DNA from: Prorocentrum cordatum
Taxonomy: Eukaryota; Sar; Dinophyceae; Prorocentrales; Prorocentraceae
DNA: 64,000 nucleotides
NCBI GenBank assembly: GCA_963575745.1
Contig: CAUYUJ010016059.1
Coordinates: forward strand, 198,001-262,000
Direction: 5' to 3'
The notes beneath the pieces were generated by a model that was not told the origin of the DNA, searched no databases, and saw only the letters and a list, made by a program, of their open reading frames with translations. Each line of letters begins with the position of its first letter. Positions within the stretch are counted from its first letter, which is position 1. Shown here piece after piece: positions 53,701 to 62,255 of the stretch. Made by a program: the position numbers and the translations under genes.

Positions 53701-54819
53701 GAGAACCTCCCAGGGGCTTGCCTCCGCAAGTACGTCAAGCGCACAGACTCCTGCCTGCCTTCCACGCTGGCCCAATCCAGGAACAATGTCTACGCCACGT
53801 GGACTCCATCGAGGGCCAGGTCCGCTGAGGACGGCAAGCGCATAGATTACATCGCGGTACCACAGGAGCTGCTACAGCATGTGGGCGAACAAGGGGTCAA
53901 CGACAACATCGAGCTTGCGGTCTCCCACAAGGACCACGCAGTGGTGGACCTGGAGGTGCAGCTCCCGCAGGGCCAAGATGGGGAAAGACCGCCCAGGTGG
54001 CAGCGCCCCAAGGTGGACAAGACCAAGCTCACCACGTTCTCTTGCCAAGCGAGGTTCGACGAGCTGATGGGGCAAGTGCAGCACCCGGCAGAGAACGTCC
54101 ACCCCAACGATCACGCGGATTACCTCGACAGCCAGGTCTTGAAGGCGGCAGAGGAAGCCTTTCCGCTGGAGCCCAAGGCGCCGAAGCCGACATGGGAGTC
54201 GCCAGCCACGCAGGACCTCTGCCATGTCAGGGCACTGCTCCTAAGGACCACAAGGAGGGCCAGGAACCGCCTGGGTCACATCATGCTGGTGGTCACGATG
54301 GCGGCGTGGGCCAACTGCAGCGGCCAGGGGATGTGGCACAACCTGAGGACAGCACAATGGCAGGCATCGGCAAGACGCAGGGTCACGTGTGACAAGGTCA
54401 TCATGGAACCATGCCGCACGGCGCTGCAGGACTACCGCCAGGTGCAGGACTTCTCGGTCATGGTCATGGGCCAGCAGCACCCTGCAAAGATAAAGAAGCA
54501 AGGAAGAAGAGCGACGCAGTACCCCCAGGGCCACACCTCGAAGCGCGTGTCCTTCAACGAGGTGCCCGACTTCGACATCCCAGCTGAAGCAGGGGACGTC
54601 CAGGGTACTGCCGCATGGGCACGAAGGCCAACGCCTACTTGCAGCGCAGCCATCGACCCGCCGCTCCCGTGGGACGACTGCGAGGACAACAGCGACCTGG
54701 AGGAGCCAGACAGGCCCCGAGGCCCTCACGTCGAGGACTACGCGGGACACGCTGGCGGCAGATGGTTTTGGGCCAGGGTGAAGGCATGCTGCAACCCAAT
54801 CACGACGAGCTCTTGTTAA
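50737..54819 (+). CDS. LINE ORF1: zinc finger, coiled coil, RNase H, endonuclease
   Basis: The frame opens after TAA at 50527; 50737 is the first in-frame ATG, and Arg-rich codons lie upstream, so initiation could be earlier at a non-ATG codon. A RanBP2-like finger (WRC ... N ... CRGC, 50788-50862, one Cys absent) is followed by a Glu/Ala/Gln-rich coiled coil (51180-51430). RNase H is at 52395-52870: YTDGSGG, Glu in AAEICAM, FYTDNNYVVD, SHVGGHMADPWNELAD, matching the D-E-D-D set. The APE-type endonuclease is at 53160-53960: ETRVP, GHAPRG, VDANAQVG, RIDYIAVP and SHKDHAVV, that is Glu, His, Asp/Asn, Asp and the final Asp-His. RNase H degrades RNA in RNA:DNA hybrids; the endonuclease nicks target DNA to prime reverse transcription. 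RNase H normally follows RT, so its place before the endonuclease is odd. The protein ends acidic, 205 bases into ORF2. Confidence 0.9.
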   Translation: MALGDRASSRSTGHTATWRCSFVKDNFASRTTCRGCGAPKGGGGGGQKEKAKPPWRKRSASADRGGHGRGAAAGDQGEADARGPATSGNIGILPMLPNQAQDHPSWLSAPPIAAGLKRHRESLRKAMVAAAEAARAIRSMPPEQVSPQRLKQVENEYAALHCQVILAKDPTTRMEKQEQFVNKAKKALSAAKDAQFAAELAAEACKAEAVKAQKEYQHAQEFMAQMAQLEHWCAYPPQGGAHAAAEPAAHKFASDAAVPDDSDEEIEDADDDGYGGGSSGQQQMPVRPAWSHTGTAQDQNRVAKLETQMGSMQDTLGQILAALNGRPLQGQPSQAAGAEDIPVPGGGRLPTSQKSASAGKAAKSPAKAFAEPPPPGQRRLALSSGGAATDSAEGAVKVMKDENGDPVVVEVAAARSPLQELQQCQGAVRRRRERHERRQSGAAAGRQRAAVGLVYPGQPPLPSSAATEATGGRGPVDRAATTTSFSEALPRSGVDTPIPDTAADLAVLRAAWPISIDKGFVEYGEQYLHSSTKGVLSKCSRLQGDFDPSLFETLLIYTDGSGGSTHGHLPGPPAWAFVVLGYTHDDEFVLIGTMGDAMPTLGEQFSQPSGAAEICAMIAAIFWLLQLQVAVGETGKHAQLPVISFYTDNNYVVDIGRGGAALEHYAPYASFLDSIVKVLRHSAEDVLWSHVGGHMADPWNELADTVATLARGGLIAWPNGFDLWERMEQVLPQAPWLWLSVAPQAERLQYPLPGLPVPVLEAPSQGLQSFLLKHLSQGDIASQGEGRGKRRGEEQRSKPRKLRLAVASALTLDPRKSRVNKGKAFTGVLIPGRMQSLAQQFGDAGYHLVGTLETRVPAESVVRVGHYMVLHTAAEERGRFGVSLWINTVGRLGEDGPALQEQHVAIVHKGPTRLLVCIRAPFLNCDILVGHAPRGHRPPGEIRDWWEHTQRIVDKRPDPSPWLFSLVDANAQVGSVPTVGIGEYGAQKENLPGACLRKYVKRTDSCLPSTLAQSRNNVYATWTPSRARSAEDGKRIDYIAVPQELLQHVGEQGVNDNIELAVSHKDHAVVDLEVQLPQGQDGERPPRWQRPKVDKTKLTTFSCQARFDELMGQVQHPAENVHPNDHADYLDSQVLKAAEEAFPLEPKAPKPTWESPATQDLCHVRALLLRTTRRARNRLGHIMLVVTMAAWANCSGQGMWHNLRTAQWQASARRRVTCDKVIMEPCRTALQDYRQVQDFSVMVMGQQHPAKIKKQGRRATQYPQGHTSKRVSFNEVPDFDIPAEAGDVQGTAAWARRPTPTCSAAIDPPLPWDDCEDNSDLEEPDRPRGPHVEDYAGHAGGRWFWARVKACCNPITTSSC

Positions 54820-57800
54820 GTCAAGCCGTCGGGGAAGCATCGGACAACCTGAGACGGACCAACACCAGAAGCAGCCAAGCACCCGCAGTACAGCAAGGCG
54901 AAGCTCAGCAGCCTGCGGACATGTGCGACCCGCCGTGGGAGGACGCTATTGACGAGGAGGAAGACTTAAGGGAGCACATGGAGGAGCGCTCCACCTACTG
55001 GGTCGACGACCTTGCGGAGGCGGAGGGCAGCCACAGATCTTGGAAGCTGTGGTGTGTACCTGTCGTCAAACGTCTACTTCGGCGGCATCCTGTGAGGTTG
55101 CGTGCCGCCCAGGACATCAGGGACGGCGAGGCCAAGCACATCGACCGCATCGCAGAGGATATCTGCGAGGCCGCGTGGAGCAACACAGTGGACCGCAGGG
55201 CCGGCATTATCAACTGGATCTGGTGGCAGGATCGCCAGGGCGAGCATGACAGCAGGGACAGGCTGGTGGCGGAGCATTGGCGCACCCTGGACAACATGCG
55301 CGCCGAGCTTCGTGGAGTACTTGGAAGGCGGGCTCCGCCTCAAGGCGCAAGGCGACGTCGCAGGCTTGTAGCAGACCCACCAGCAGGCGCAGGTGCTGAC
55401 CAGTGGCGAGGTGAAGCTGATGAAGGCAGCCATGTTTTGCCGAAGTCAGAGCGGGACGCCTCGGTGCTCCTCGAGCCGAGAGCGTCCCAAGACGTCGCCA
55501 CTAGTTCGCCGGATGCCTCGAATGGCCACGCTTTGCCAAGGTCAGAACCGGCAGCCTCGGTGCTCCTCGAGCCGAGTGCTGCCTCACGCGTCGCCACGTC
55601 GCCGGATCAAAACAAGCAGTCCAGCAAGAGAGGCACCTACAGCCTGCAGCCCAAGCTACAGAGGCCCGACGGACACCTGTTCCACGAGCGCATGGCGGTC
55701 AGCCCGACCCAGACGCTCATCAAGGCCTTAGAGGAGGTGGGGGGCGACTGGGAGATCCTGCTGCCGACCCTCTACTGGATGGCGAACATAATCCAGACCA
55801 AGACTGAGGCTCTGAGCCAGTGGTGCTGGAAGCTGGTAGGCGCAGATATCCTGGCCTCTCACCGCCAAGATGCTCGAGATCAGTACCATCGCATTGCAGG
55901 AGACATACGCGACGCATGGGACAAGAGGCAAACGGACGTAGCGTTTGCACGGCTGAGGGGAATGGACAAGTGTCTCCCGTCGGTCAAGCTCCTCGACGGC
56001 ACGTGCGCCACGTCGCAGGCCCAGATGGGGAACAGGTGGCTCCAGCACTTCAGCCTGGTAGATTTCGCGGCGGACGTGCCGATCGTGGACCTCCACAAGC
56101 TCATGCAGGCGCAGTTTGAGAAGGGAAGCCTGACGCCAGACGTACTCGACCCCAGCTGCGCCCCGACGTTGGCGGACATGGAGCGCGCGATGAAGATCAC
56201 AAAGGGCTCAGCGCCAGGGGTCGACGGCCTGATGGGGGAGCTCTTCCGCACACAGCCGAAGACACTGGCGGCGGCTTACCGCCCACTGGCAACCAAGTTT
56301 GCCTGCGCAGGAGTGGAGCCGGTACAATGGAAGGGAGGCTTCTACAGACACCACCACAAGAAAAAGCAGGCCGAAGAGTGCGGCAACCACAGGTGCTTCG
56401 CGGTCACGGCCATGGTGGGCAAAAGGGTGAGGCACTTCTACAGGTCAAAGGTGGCGGAGTACCTGCCACAAGCCGTTGGAGACCGCCAATTTGGAGGCGT
56501 CAGGCGCAGAGGCACTCAGCATGCGTCTGTGGTCACCAGGATGCTGCAGTCAGCGGCGTCCGCCAACATGCTGTCCTTCGCGGCAATCTTCATGGACGTC
56601 AAGAACGCATTCTACTCCATGGTCAGGGAGCTGGTGCTGCGCGCGCCCATGGCCAAGGCAGACAAGGACGCGATCGCCGAGTCCACGGCCGCCCCGCCCA
56701 CGGCCCTGGAGATCCTGAAGAAGAAGCTGGAGGAGGAGATGCCGCTGCTCCACCGCACGGAGGCCAGTGAGCATCTGAAGGCATTGGTCGAGGATCAGTA
56801 CACGGCCTCATGGTTCGTCTGCGAGAGCTCAGACCACGTTGCCCTGGGTACCAAGTCCTCGATCCCAGGCCAACCCCTCGCCGACCAGATCTACGAGATC
56901 GCCATGGCGGAGGCCATCAGGATCTCAGAGGCGAGGATCGAGGAGGAGGGCTACGGCATCTTTGTCACAGGTGCCAACGTACGCTCGCTGGCGCAGCAGC
57001 TCGACAGCGACCTCGACTTCGAGAAGATACCAGGCCACAGCGTGGCCTTTGCGGACGACGGCACATTCTTCTTCATCGGCAAGGCTGAGGAGGCGATGGA
57101 TGCGGTGGCAGTCATCGCGGGCATCGTCCTGGACACTTTCGCGGAGTTCGGCCTCGTCCTCAACCTTGACCCTGGCAAATCGGAGGTACTCTTTGCCTTC
57201 GCAGGTCAAGGGGCGAAGGGAGCGAGGAGGACCCTATGGCATGAGTGCCATGGAAGGGTCAAGCTCAGGTCGAAGCACTACGAGGGAGCCGTCACCCACG
57301 CAGTGCACAACCACGTGGCGCTGGGGACGGTCATCGACGACCACGGCGCGGTGTACCCAGAGCTCTACCGCCGCGCAGCCACCACTACAGCCGCTCTCAG
57401 GAAGCTGAGAGAGAAGGTCTTCCGCAGCCACCAGCTGGACCTGCCTACAAAGATGGCATTCGCTGACGCCCTGGTATGCTCGTCGAGGTGCTTCTCACAA
57501 GGCAGCTGGCCAGGACTCACGAGGGCGGAGGCCAAGTATCACCACGCCATGGCCATGGCAGTCTACAGGGCGGCGGCAGGGAAACAGTTCGCCACCAAGG
57601 AGGACGGTGAGCTGGACCTCGACGCCTACCCAGAGGCGGAAGATGAGGCACTGCTCGCCAAGGTGGGAAGGGCTCGGCCGGAGGACCTGCTGAGAGTAGC
57701 GAGGCTAAGGCTTTTCGGCGAACTACTGCAAGCAGGACCACCCCTCGCTTTCGCGACGATGGCCCAGCTCCTCCTGCGGCCCCAGCATGCCAAGAGGCAG

Positions 57801-60017
57801 TCCTGGCCGCAGATGCTAATGGGGGACCTCCGCTGGCTGCAAGGCTACTCGGCGGACCTGCACGACCTCCCGGATCCCAGTGATGAGCTGAGGCCTTGGG
57901 AGATGATGATCATACGCTCGCACTCCTCGTGGAAGTACAGGCTCAACGACACGCTCAAGGCGGCGGCAGCACAGCTGAGCAGAGGTCACGCGGCGCGCAT
58001 AGCAGAGAAGCGCTTCTTCGCCATAGTGCAGCCAGCGGGAGTGCCGTATTCCACAAGGGAAGGCAGCCCTTTCGGGCCCCCGCAGGCAGGCGAGCCAGAC
58101 ACAGCGTCGACGAGACAATGGACATGCCCGTGGTGCCAGAGGACGTTCAGGCGACAGAGAGGGCTCAGAGTCCACATCTCACAGCAGCACTGGACCATGG
58201 TCAGGCTAGCACGTACCTGGACGGGTTCAGCAACGCAGTGCCAAGGTTGCCTGACGATGTTCGACCAGACCCACCACCTCACCGAGCACCTGGCGATTGC
58301 ATCGCCTGCCTGCCTCGTCGCGACCATTGACGCGGGAGAGGCGCCTGGCAGTGAGGAGAGCGAGTTGCGCAACGAGCTCCCACGAGGACTGCTGAGGAAG
58401 AGAGTGAACATACCCGCGATCAAGGCAGCGGGGCCCTTGCCAGACGTGGTATCCCTCAGCCAAGAAGATGCAAAGAAGGTCCTGCTCGAGGCAGACTACG
58501 TGCTCGATGACGCTGCCAGGACCACGATTCAGGAGGGCTCAGAAGAAAGACCCCAGGAGAAGACGGAAGTTCAGCACGACGTACGGTACGACCTGAACCA
58601 GTTCCGCACCGACAAGTACAACGGGATTACCACGGAGGTGAAGATACCGTGGAGGATACAAAGGGCAGAGATCTACGTACTCAACCTATTCTGCGGGCAC
58701 AGGCGCAAGCAGGACATTCAACATGTGTTCGAGCCAGCGCCGAACTTCGAATTGATGTCGGAGAAGGTGCACATCATGGTCCTCAGCATCGACGTGGCGA
58801 TCGACGCTCAGCGCTGCGACCTCATGCGACAGGACAGCCTGATGGTTTTCCACGAGGGGATCCTGAAGAGGCAGATCGTGATGACGGGAGGAGGACCGCC
58901 ATGTGAGACATGGAGTGCGGCGAGATGGGCAGAGCAGCCAGGCCCACCGCCGCTCAGGTCCCACGACCAGTTCTGGGGAGTGGCGCACGCTGCACCACGG
59001 CAGAGGATCCAGCTGGCCGTGGGGAGTGCCCTGATGCAGTCCATGGTGCTCCTCCTTGCGGCGCACCTGGTGGCAGGCACGGCAGGGTGGTCGGAGCACC
59101 CCATCCCGTGCAGCTGGCGGCTGGCGGCCGTCACATCGTGGACATGGGAGCCGTGGCTCGCGCTGCTGTCGGCGCCGTGCACCACGACCACGGACTTCGA
59201 CCAGTGTGAGCACGGACAACTGAGCAGGGCCCCGACCAGAATTTTCGGGCTCCGCATGGCGGGGCTGCACAGTCGCCTGACTGCGACGCCTGGGGGAGGA
59301 AAATGCTCCCACGGGCGAGCTGCCCACGCCACTCTCCTAGGGCGCGAGGTAGGGTCCAGGGCCTTCCGGACCGCGCGGAAGAAGGTCTACCCCCCGGGCC
59401 TCTGCCGCAGCATCGCCGAGAGTATTCTGGAGACGCTCGAATCGGCTCTCGATGCTGCGCTCCCGGACGCGCCCAGGGATGAATCCCAGTCTCACCACCT
59501 CCTTGTGCAGGGCCTGGCGGACTTTTATGTCTCAGAGATCCCTACGTCGGAGGACGGGGCCAGGGAGTGGGCCCCTGATTTTGCGAAGGGAAAGGGCCGC
59601 AGCAGGCCTGACCCGGAGAAGGGCCGCTTTGAGGCCCCGGGCCCGCCTGGCCAGGACCCCCCAGGCCCCTCCCAGGATCCTCAGGACAGCCAGGGCCCCA
59701 CTGAGGAGGAGGCCTACGCCGCTGAGGTGATCGGTCTCTCTCCCCTCCTCCGGTCCCCGACTCCGCCTCCGCCTCCGCCTCTCCCTCCTCGCCCCTCTCT
59801 TACCGACACCCAGCGGCGCAGGATTGCCGAGAATAAGGCCAGGGCCCAGCGGATACGGCAAGAGCGCCGTAGACCGTGGGCCTCTAGGGGCCTTGACCTG
59901 CGACTCGCGTGGGGAGCCCCAGAGGGCTGCCCCATGCAGGAGAGCCCCTGCGGGGCTCGGGCTGACTTGCCAAGGAGCGGGTCGGCCTGGGCCCAACAAA
60001 TCTTCGGAAGGGCCTGA
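54615..60017 (+). CDS. LINE ORF2: reverse transcriptase, zinc fingers, MTase-like domain
   Basis: 1,800 codons from ATG 54615, but the first 50 are out-of-frame ORF1 codons; sensible sequence starts near 54790, so the protein may arise by -1 frameshift or by a one-base lesion in a single polyprotein gene. RT: KGSAPGVDGL (about residue 535), FMDVKNAF (motif A, 657), IPGQPLADQIYEIA (motif B, 750), AFADDGTFF (motif C, 811), LNLDPGKSEVLF (motif D, 850). Fingers: WTCPWCQRTF ... HISQQH (about 1170-1192) and TQCQGCLTMF ... H. Then a C5-methyltransferase-like domain (1353-1500) and a Pro-rich tail with a basic helix (1725-1755). It should copy element RNA at a nicked target. An upstream 32-residue tandem duplication is at 55430-55610. 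Confidence 0.9.
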   Translation: MGTKANAYLQRSHRPAAPVGRLRGQQRPGGARQAPRPSRRGLRGTRWRQMVLGQGEGMLQPNHDELLLSQAVGEASDNLRRTNTRSSQAPAVQQGEAQQPADMCDPPWEDAIDEEEDLREHMEERSTYWVDDLAEAEGSHRSWKLWCVPVVKRLLRRHPVRLRAAQDIRDGEAKHIDRIAEDICEAAWSNTVDRRAGIINWIWWQDRQGEHDSRDRLVAEHWRTLDNMRAELRGVLGRRAPPQGARRRRRLVADPPAGAGADQWRGEADEGSHVLPKSERDASVLLEPRASQDVATSSPDASNGHALPRSEPAASVLLEPSAASRVATSPDQNKQSSKRGTYSLQPKLQRPDGHLFHERMAVSPTQTLIKALEEVGGDWEILLPTLYWMANIIQTKTEALSQWCWKLVGADILASHRQDARDQYHRIAGDIRDAWDKRQTDVAFARLRGMDKCLPSVKLLDGTCATSQAQMGNRWLQHFSLVDFAADVPIVDLHKLMQAQFEKGSLTPDVLDPSCAPTLADMERAMKITKGSAPGVDGLMGELFRTQPKTLAAAYRPLATKFACAGVEPVQWKGGFYRHHHKKKQAEECGNHRCFAVTAMVGKRVRHFYRSKVAEYLPQAVGDRQFGGVRRRGTQHASVVTRMLQSAASANMLSFAAIFMDVKNAFYSMVRELVLRAPMAKADKDAIAESTAAPPTALEILKKKLEEEMPLLHRTEASEHLKALVEDQYTASWFVCESSDHVALGTKSSIPGQPLADQIYEIAMAEAIRISEARIEEEGYGIFVTGANVRSLAQQLDSDLDFEKIPGHSVAFADDGTFFFIGKAEEAMDAVAVIAGIVLDTFAEFGLVLNLDPGKSEVLFAFAGQGAKGARRTLWHECHGRVKLRSKHYEGAVTHAVHNHVALGTVIDDHGAVYPELYRRAATTTAALRKLREKVFRSHQLDLPTKMAFADALVCSSRCFSQGSWPGLTRAEAKYHHAMAMAVYRAAAGKQFATKEDGELDLDAYPEAEDEALLAKVGRARPEDLLRVARLRLFGELLQAGPPLAFATMAQLLLRPQHAKRQSWPQMLMGDLRWLQGYSADLHDLPDPSDELRPWEMMIIRSHSSWKYRLNDTLKAAAAQLSRGHAARIAEKRFFAIVQPAGVPYSTREGSPFGPPQAGEPDTASTRQWTCPWCQRTFRRQRGLRVHISQQHWTMVRLARTWTGSATQCQGCLTMFDQTHHLTEHLAIASPACLVATIDAGEAPGSEESELRNELPRGLLRKRVNIPAIKAAGPLPDVVSLSQEDAKKVLLEADYVLDDAARTTIQEGSEERPQEKTEVQHDVRYDLNQFRTDKYNGITTEVKIPWRIQRAEIYVLNLFCGHRRKQDIQHVFEPAPNFELMSEKVHIMVLSIDVAIDAQRCDLMRQDSLMVFHEGILKRQIVMTGGGPPCETWSAARWAEQPGPPPLRSHDQFWGVAHAAPRQRIQLAVGSALMQSMVLLLAAHLVAGTAGWSEHPIPCSWRLAAVTSWTWEPWLALLSAPCTTTTDFDQCEHGQLSRAPTRIFGLRMAGLHSRLTATPGGGKCSHGRAAHATLLGREVGSRAFRTARKKVYPPGLCRSIAESILETLESALDAALPDAPRDESQSHHLLVQGLADFYVSEIPTSEDGAREWAPDFAKGKGRSRPDPEKGRFEAPGPPGQDPPGPSQDPQDSQGPTEEEAYAAEVIGLSPLLRSPTPPPPPPLPPRPSLTDTQRRRIAENKARAQRIRQERRRPWASRGLDLRLAWGAPEGCPMQESPCGARADLPRSGSAWAQQIFGRA
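55430..55610 (+). repeat. 96-bp in-frame tandem duplication inside ORF2
   Basis: Two copies of a 32-residue segment: LPKSERDASVLLEPRASQDV and, 96 bases later, LPRSEPAASVLLEPSAASRV, each followed by ATS and SPD. It lies in the linker before the RT domain and keeps the frame. Confidence 0.92.
58670..59130 (+). other. C5-cytosine-methyltransferase-like domain in ORF2
   Basis: VLNLFCGHRRKQD resembles motif I (AdoMet-binding FxGxG), VLSIDVAID resembles motif II (acidic residue after a strand), and VMTGGGPPCETWSAARW contains the PPC of motif IV with the catalytic Cys. GWSEHP may stand for the ENV of motif VI (Glu kept), and RIQLAVGSALMQSM resembles the GNAV/GN-L helix of motif X. Motif VIII is not clear and the target-recognition region is short. 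Retrotransposon-borne C5 methyltransferases are reported from Symbiodinium LINEs, which supports the reading. A non-catalytic Rossmann relic is the alternative. Confidence 0.6.
59791..59877 (+). other. RPA32-binding-like basic helix at the ORF2 C-terminus
   Basis: LTDTQRRRIAENKARAQRIR resembles the short helix by which SMARCAL1, XPA, UNG2 and TIPIN bind the RPA32 winged helix (pattern: x-Q-x2-R-I-x2-N-x2-A-x2-R). It follows a proline run and is near the end of the protein, a typical place for such a peptide. Binding is inference. Confidence 0.4.
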
Positions 60018-60109
60018 CAAGGGATCGGGCCCGCCACACCACCCTCCACCCGGCTACAGGCCGGGTCCGAGCCGGCCCACTATAAGGGCCACTGCACGTC
60101 GGTTCCGAC

Positions 60110-60735
60110 AAGACGCAGAGTTCCAGCACACCCCTCCCTCACTTTGGCACGCCCCTCACACGTTTCGTGGCCCCATATGGAGCTCCACCGAAGGCCCCAG
60201 TGGTTGCGCTCGCATGACACCACCGCACCAATTTCGGCACACCCCTCACACGTTTCGTGGCCCCATACGGGGCTCCACTGAAGGTTCCAGCGGCTGCGCT
60301 CGCATGACACCATCGCGCCCATATAGGCGCACCCCTCACACGTTTCGTGGCCCCGTAGGGAGCTACACCGAAGGCCCCAGTGGCTGCGCTCGCACGCGCC
60401 CACCGCACCCATTTGGGCACACCCCTTACACGTTTCGTGGCCCCATACGGGGCTCCAGCGAAGGTCCCAGTGGCTGCGCTCGCACGCGCCCACCGCACCC
60501 ATTTGGGCACACCCCTCACACGTTTTGTGGGCCCACACGGAGCTCCACCGAAGGCCCCAGTCGCTGCGCCCGCATGGCACCACCGCGCCCATGTCGGCAC
60601 ACCCCTCACACGCTCCGTGGCCCCATGGGGAGCTCCAACGAAGGCTCCAGTGGCTGCGCTCGCATGACACAACCGCGCCCAGATTTGCGCACCCCTCACA
60701 CGTTCCGCGCCCCATCAGGAGCTCCACCGAAGACG
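60110..60735. repeat. Satellite 3, first block (about 90-bp monomer, 7 copies)
   Basis: CACACCCCTCACACGTTTCG followed by TGGCCCCATANGGAGCTCCA, CCGAAGGCCCCAGTGGCTGC and GCTCGCATGACACCACCGC, starting near 60156, 60247, 60337, 60427, 60517, 60607 and 60697. It begins within 100 bases of the LINE stop codon. Frames through it are repeat translations. Confidence 0.95.
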
Positions 60736-60739
60736 ATAC

Positions 60740-61190
60740 TAACGATTGCGTTGCTCACGACTGCATATGGTTGGGTCCTTTGCCGGGATAATGTTTAAAT
60801 GCGGACCCCCGAATTTTCCATAACAAATATATAACAAACCCTCGAGTTGGGTGTTGTGTCTTGTGCGTTCCACCCTGGAGCCTGGGGTCGCTGGAATACC
60901 TCCGGAAAGCATACAAAACAACGGGTTTGGGGGGTGTTCGGTTTTTGTTCCACCAAGTTTTTGGTTGGTGTGTGTGTGTGGGTTTTTTTTTGTGTGTGTG
61001 TGTGTGTGTGCGTGATTGTTTTTTTCAACGCAGGCAACTGGGGCCCACCGACAAAATTCAGAAAGCCCTCAGATACGATGGTTTTTCCAAACGATCCTGT
61101 GGTGTTGGGTCCTCGTTTTGAAGAGACAGCGCCCCGCGTCCTCACTCCTCCTCCTCCTCCTCCTCCTCCTCCTCCTCCCCCTCCTCCTCT
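60740..61190. other. Spacer between satellite 3 blocks
   Basis: Contains TATGGTTGGGTCCTTTGCCG and CCTGGAGCCTGGGGTCGCTG, similar to ACATGGTTGGGTCTCCCGCC and GGGGCCTGGGGTGGCCAGAG at 62292-62360, so both satellite blocks are followed by the same kind of unit. TG run at 60968-61012 and CTC run at 61141-61190. No gene. Confidence 0.6.
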
Positions 61191-61194
61191 CCTC

Positions 61195-62255
61195 CCCCAC
61201 TTTGGCACACCCCTTACACCCTTCGTGGTGCCATAAACAGCTCCACCACAGGCCCATATGCCAGCGCCCGCATGCGCCCACCGCACCCATTCTGGCACAC
61301 ACATCACACATGTTGGTGGACCCAGAAGGAGCTCCACAGACGGCTCAGGTGCCAGCGCTCGCATGCGCCCACCGCACCTATTTTGGCACACCGCTCACAC
61401 GCGCTGTGGCCCCATAGGGAGCTCCACCAAAGGCCCAGATGTCAGCGCTCGCATGCGCCCACCGCACCCATTTGGGCACACACCCCACACATGTTGTGGC
61501 CTCATATAGGGGGACCCACCGAAGGCTCACATGCCAGCGCTTGCATGCGCCCACCGCACCCATTTTGAGACACAACTCGCACGCTTCGTGGCCCCATAGG
61601 GAACCCCACCGAAGGCCCACATGCCAGCGCTCGCATGCGCCCACCGCGCCCGAACTCCACTCACGCGCTTCGTGGCCCCGCAAGGAGCTCCACCGACTGC
61701 CCAACTGCCAGCACTCGCATGCGCCCACCGCGCCCATTTTGGCACACCCCTCAGACGTGTTGTGGCCCCATAGGGAGCCCCACCAAAGGCACACATGCCA
61801 GTTTTCGCATGCGCCCACCGCACCCATTTGGGCACACCCCTCACACGTGTGTGTACGCCCACCGAACCCACCTTGACACGCCCATGACACGCTTTTTGGC
61901 CCCATAGGGAGCTCTACCGAAGGTCCACATACCGGCGCTCGCATGCACCCACCGCGCCAATTTTGGGACACCCCTCGCACGTTTTGTGGCCCCATATACA
62001 GCTCCACCGAAGGCCCAAATGCCAGCGCTCGACACCCCTCACACGCGTTTCGTGTCCCCATAGGGAGCTCCACCGAAGGCACACATGCCAGCGCTCGCAT
62101 GCGCCCACCGCGCCCATGTTGGGACACCCCTCGCACGTTTCGTCGCCCCATGGGGAACTCCACCGAAGGCCCAAATGCCAGCGCTCGCATTCGCCCACCG
62201 CACCTATTGTGGCACACCCTTCACACGTTTCGTGGCGCCAAAAGGTAGCTCCACC
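61195..62255. repeat. Satellite 3, second block (more diverged, about 11 copies)
   Basis: The same monomer with GGCACACCCCTCACACG, GTGGCCCCATAGGGAGCTCC, ACCGAAGGCNCACATGCCAG and CGCTCGCATGCGCCCACCGC. Spacing 85-100 bases; more divergent than the first block. Confidence 0.93.

Larger units (their letters stand above)
50093..60110 (+). mobile_element. Large non-LTR retrotransposon (RNH-EEP-RT-ZnF-MTase-like)
   Basis: About 10 kb with four tandem monomers at the 5' side, two long reading frames overlapping by 205 bases in a -1 relation, and about 90 bases of GC-rich 3' sequence before satellite 3. Domain order: RanBP2-like finger, coiled coil, RNase H, APE-type endonuclease, RT, two zinc fingers, C5-methyltransferase-like domain, basic RPA-binding-like motif. 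All catalytic residues I can check are in place, making it the least decayed element here. Exact ends and target-site duplication are not resolved. Confidence 0.85.

Noticed and set aside
54757-54770. TGGTTTTGGG as a programmed -1 slippery site
   Set aside because: It does not fit X-XXY-YYZ in the ORF1 frame, and no clear downstream stem was found, so programmed frameshifting is not claimed.
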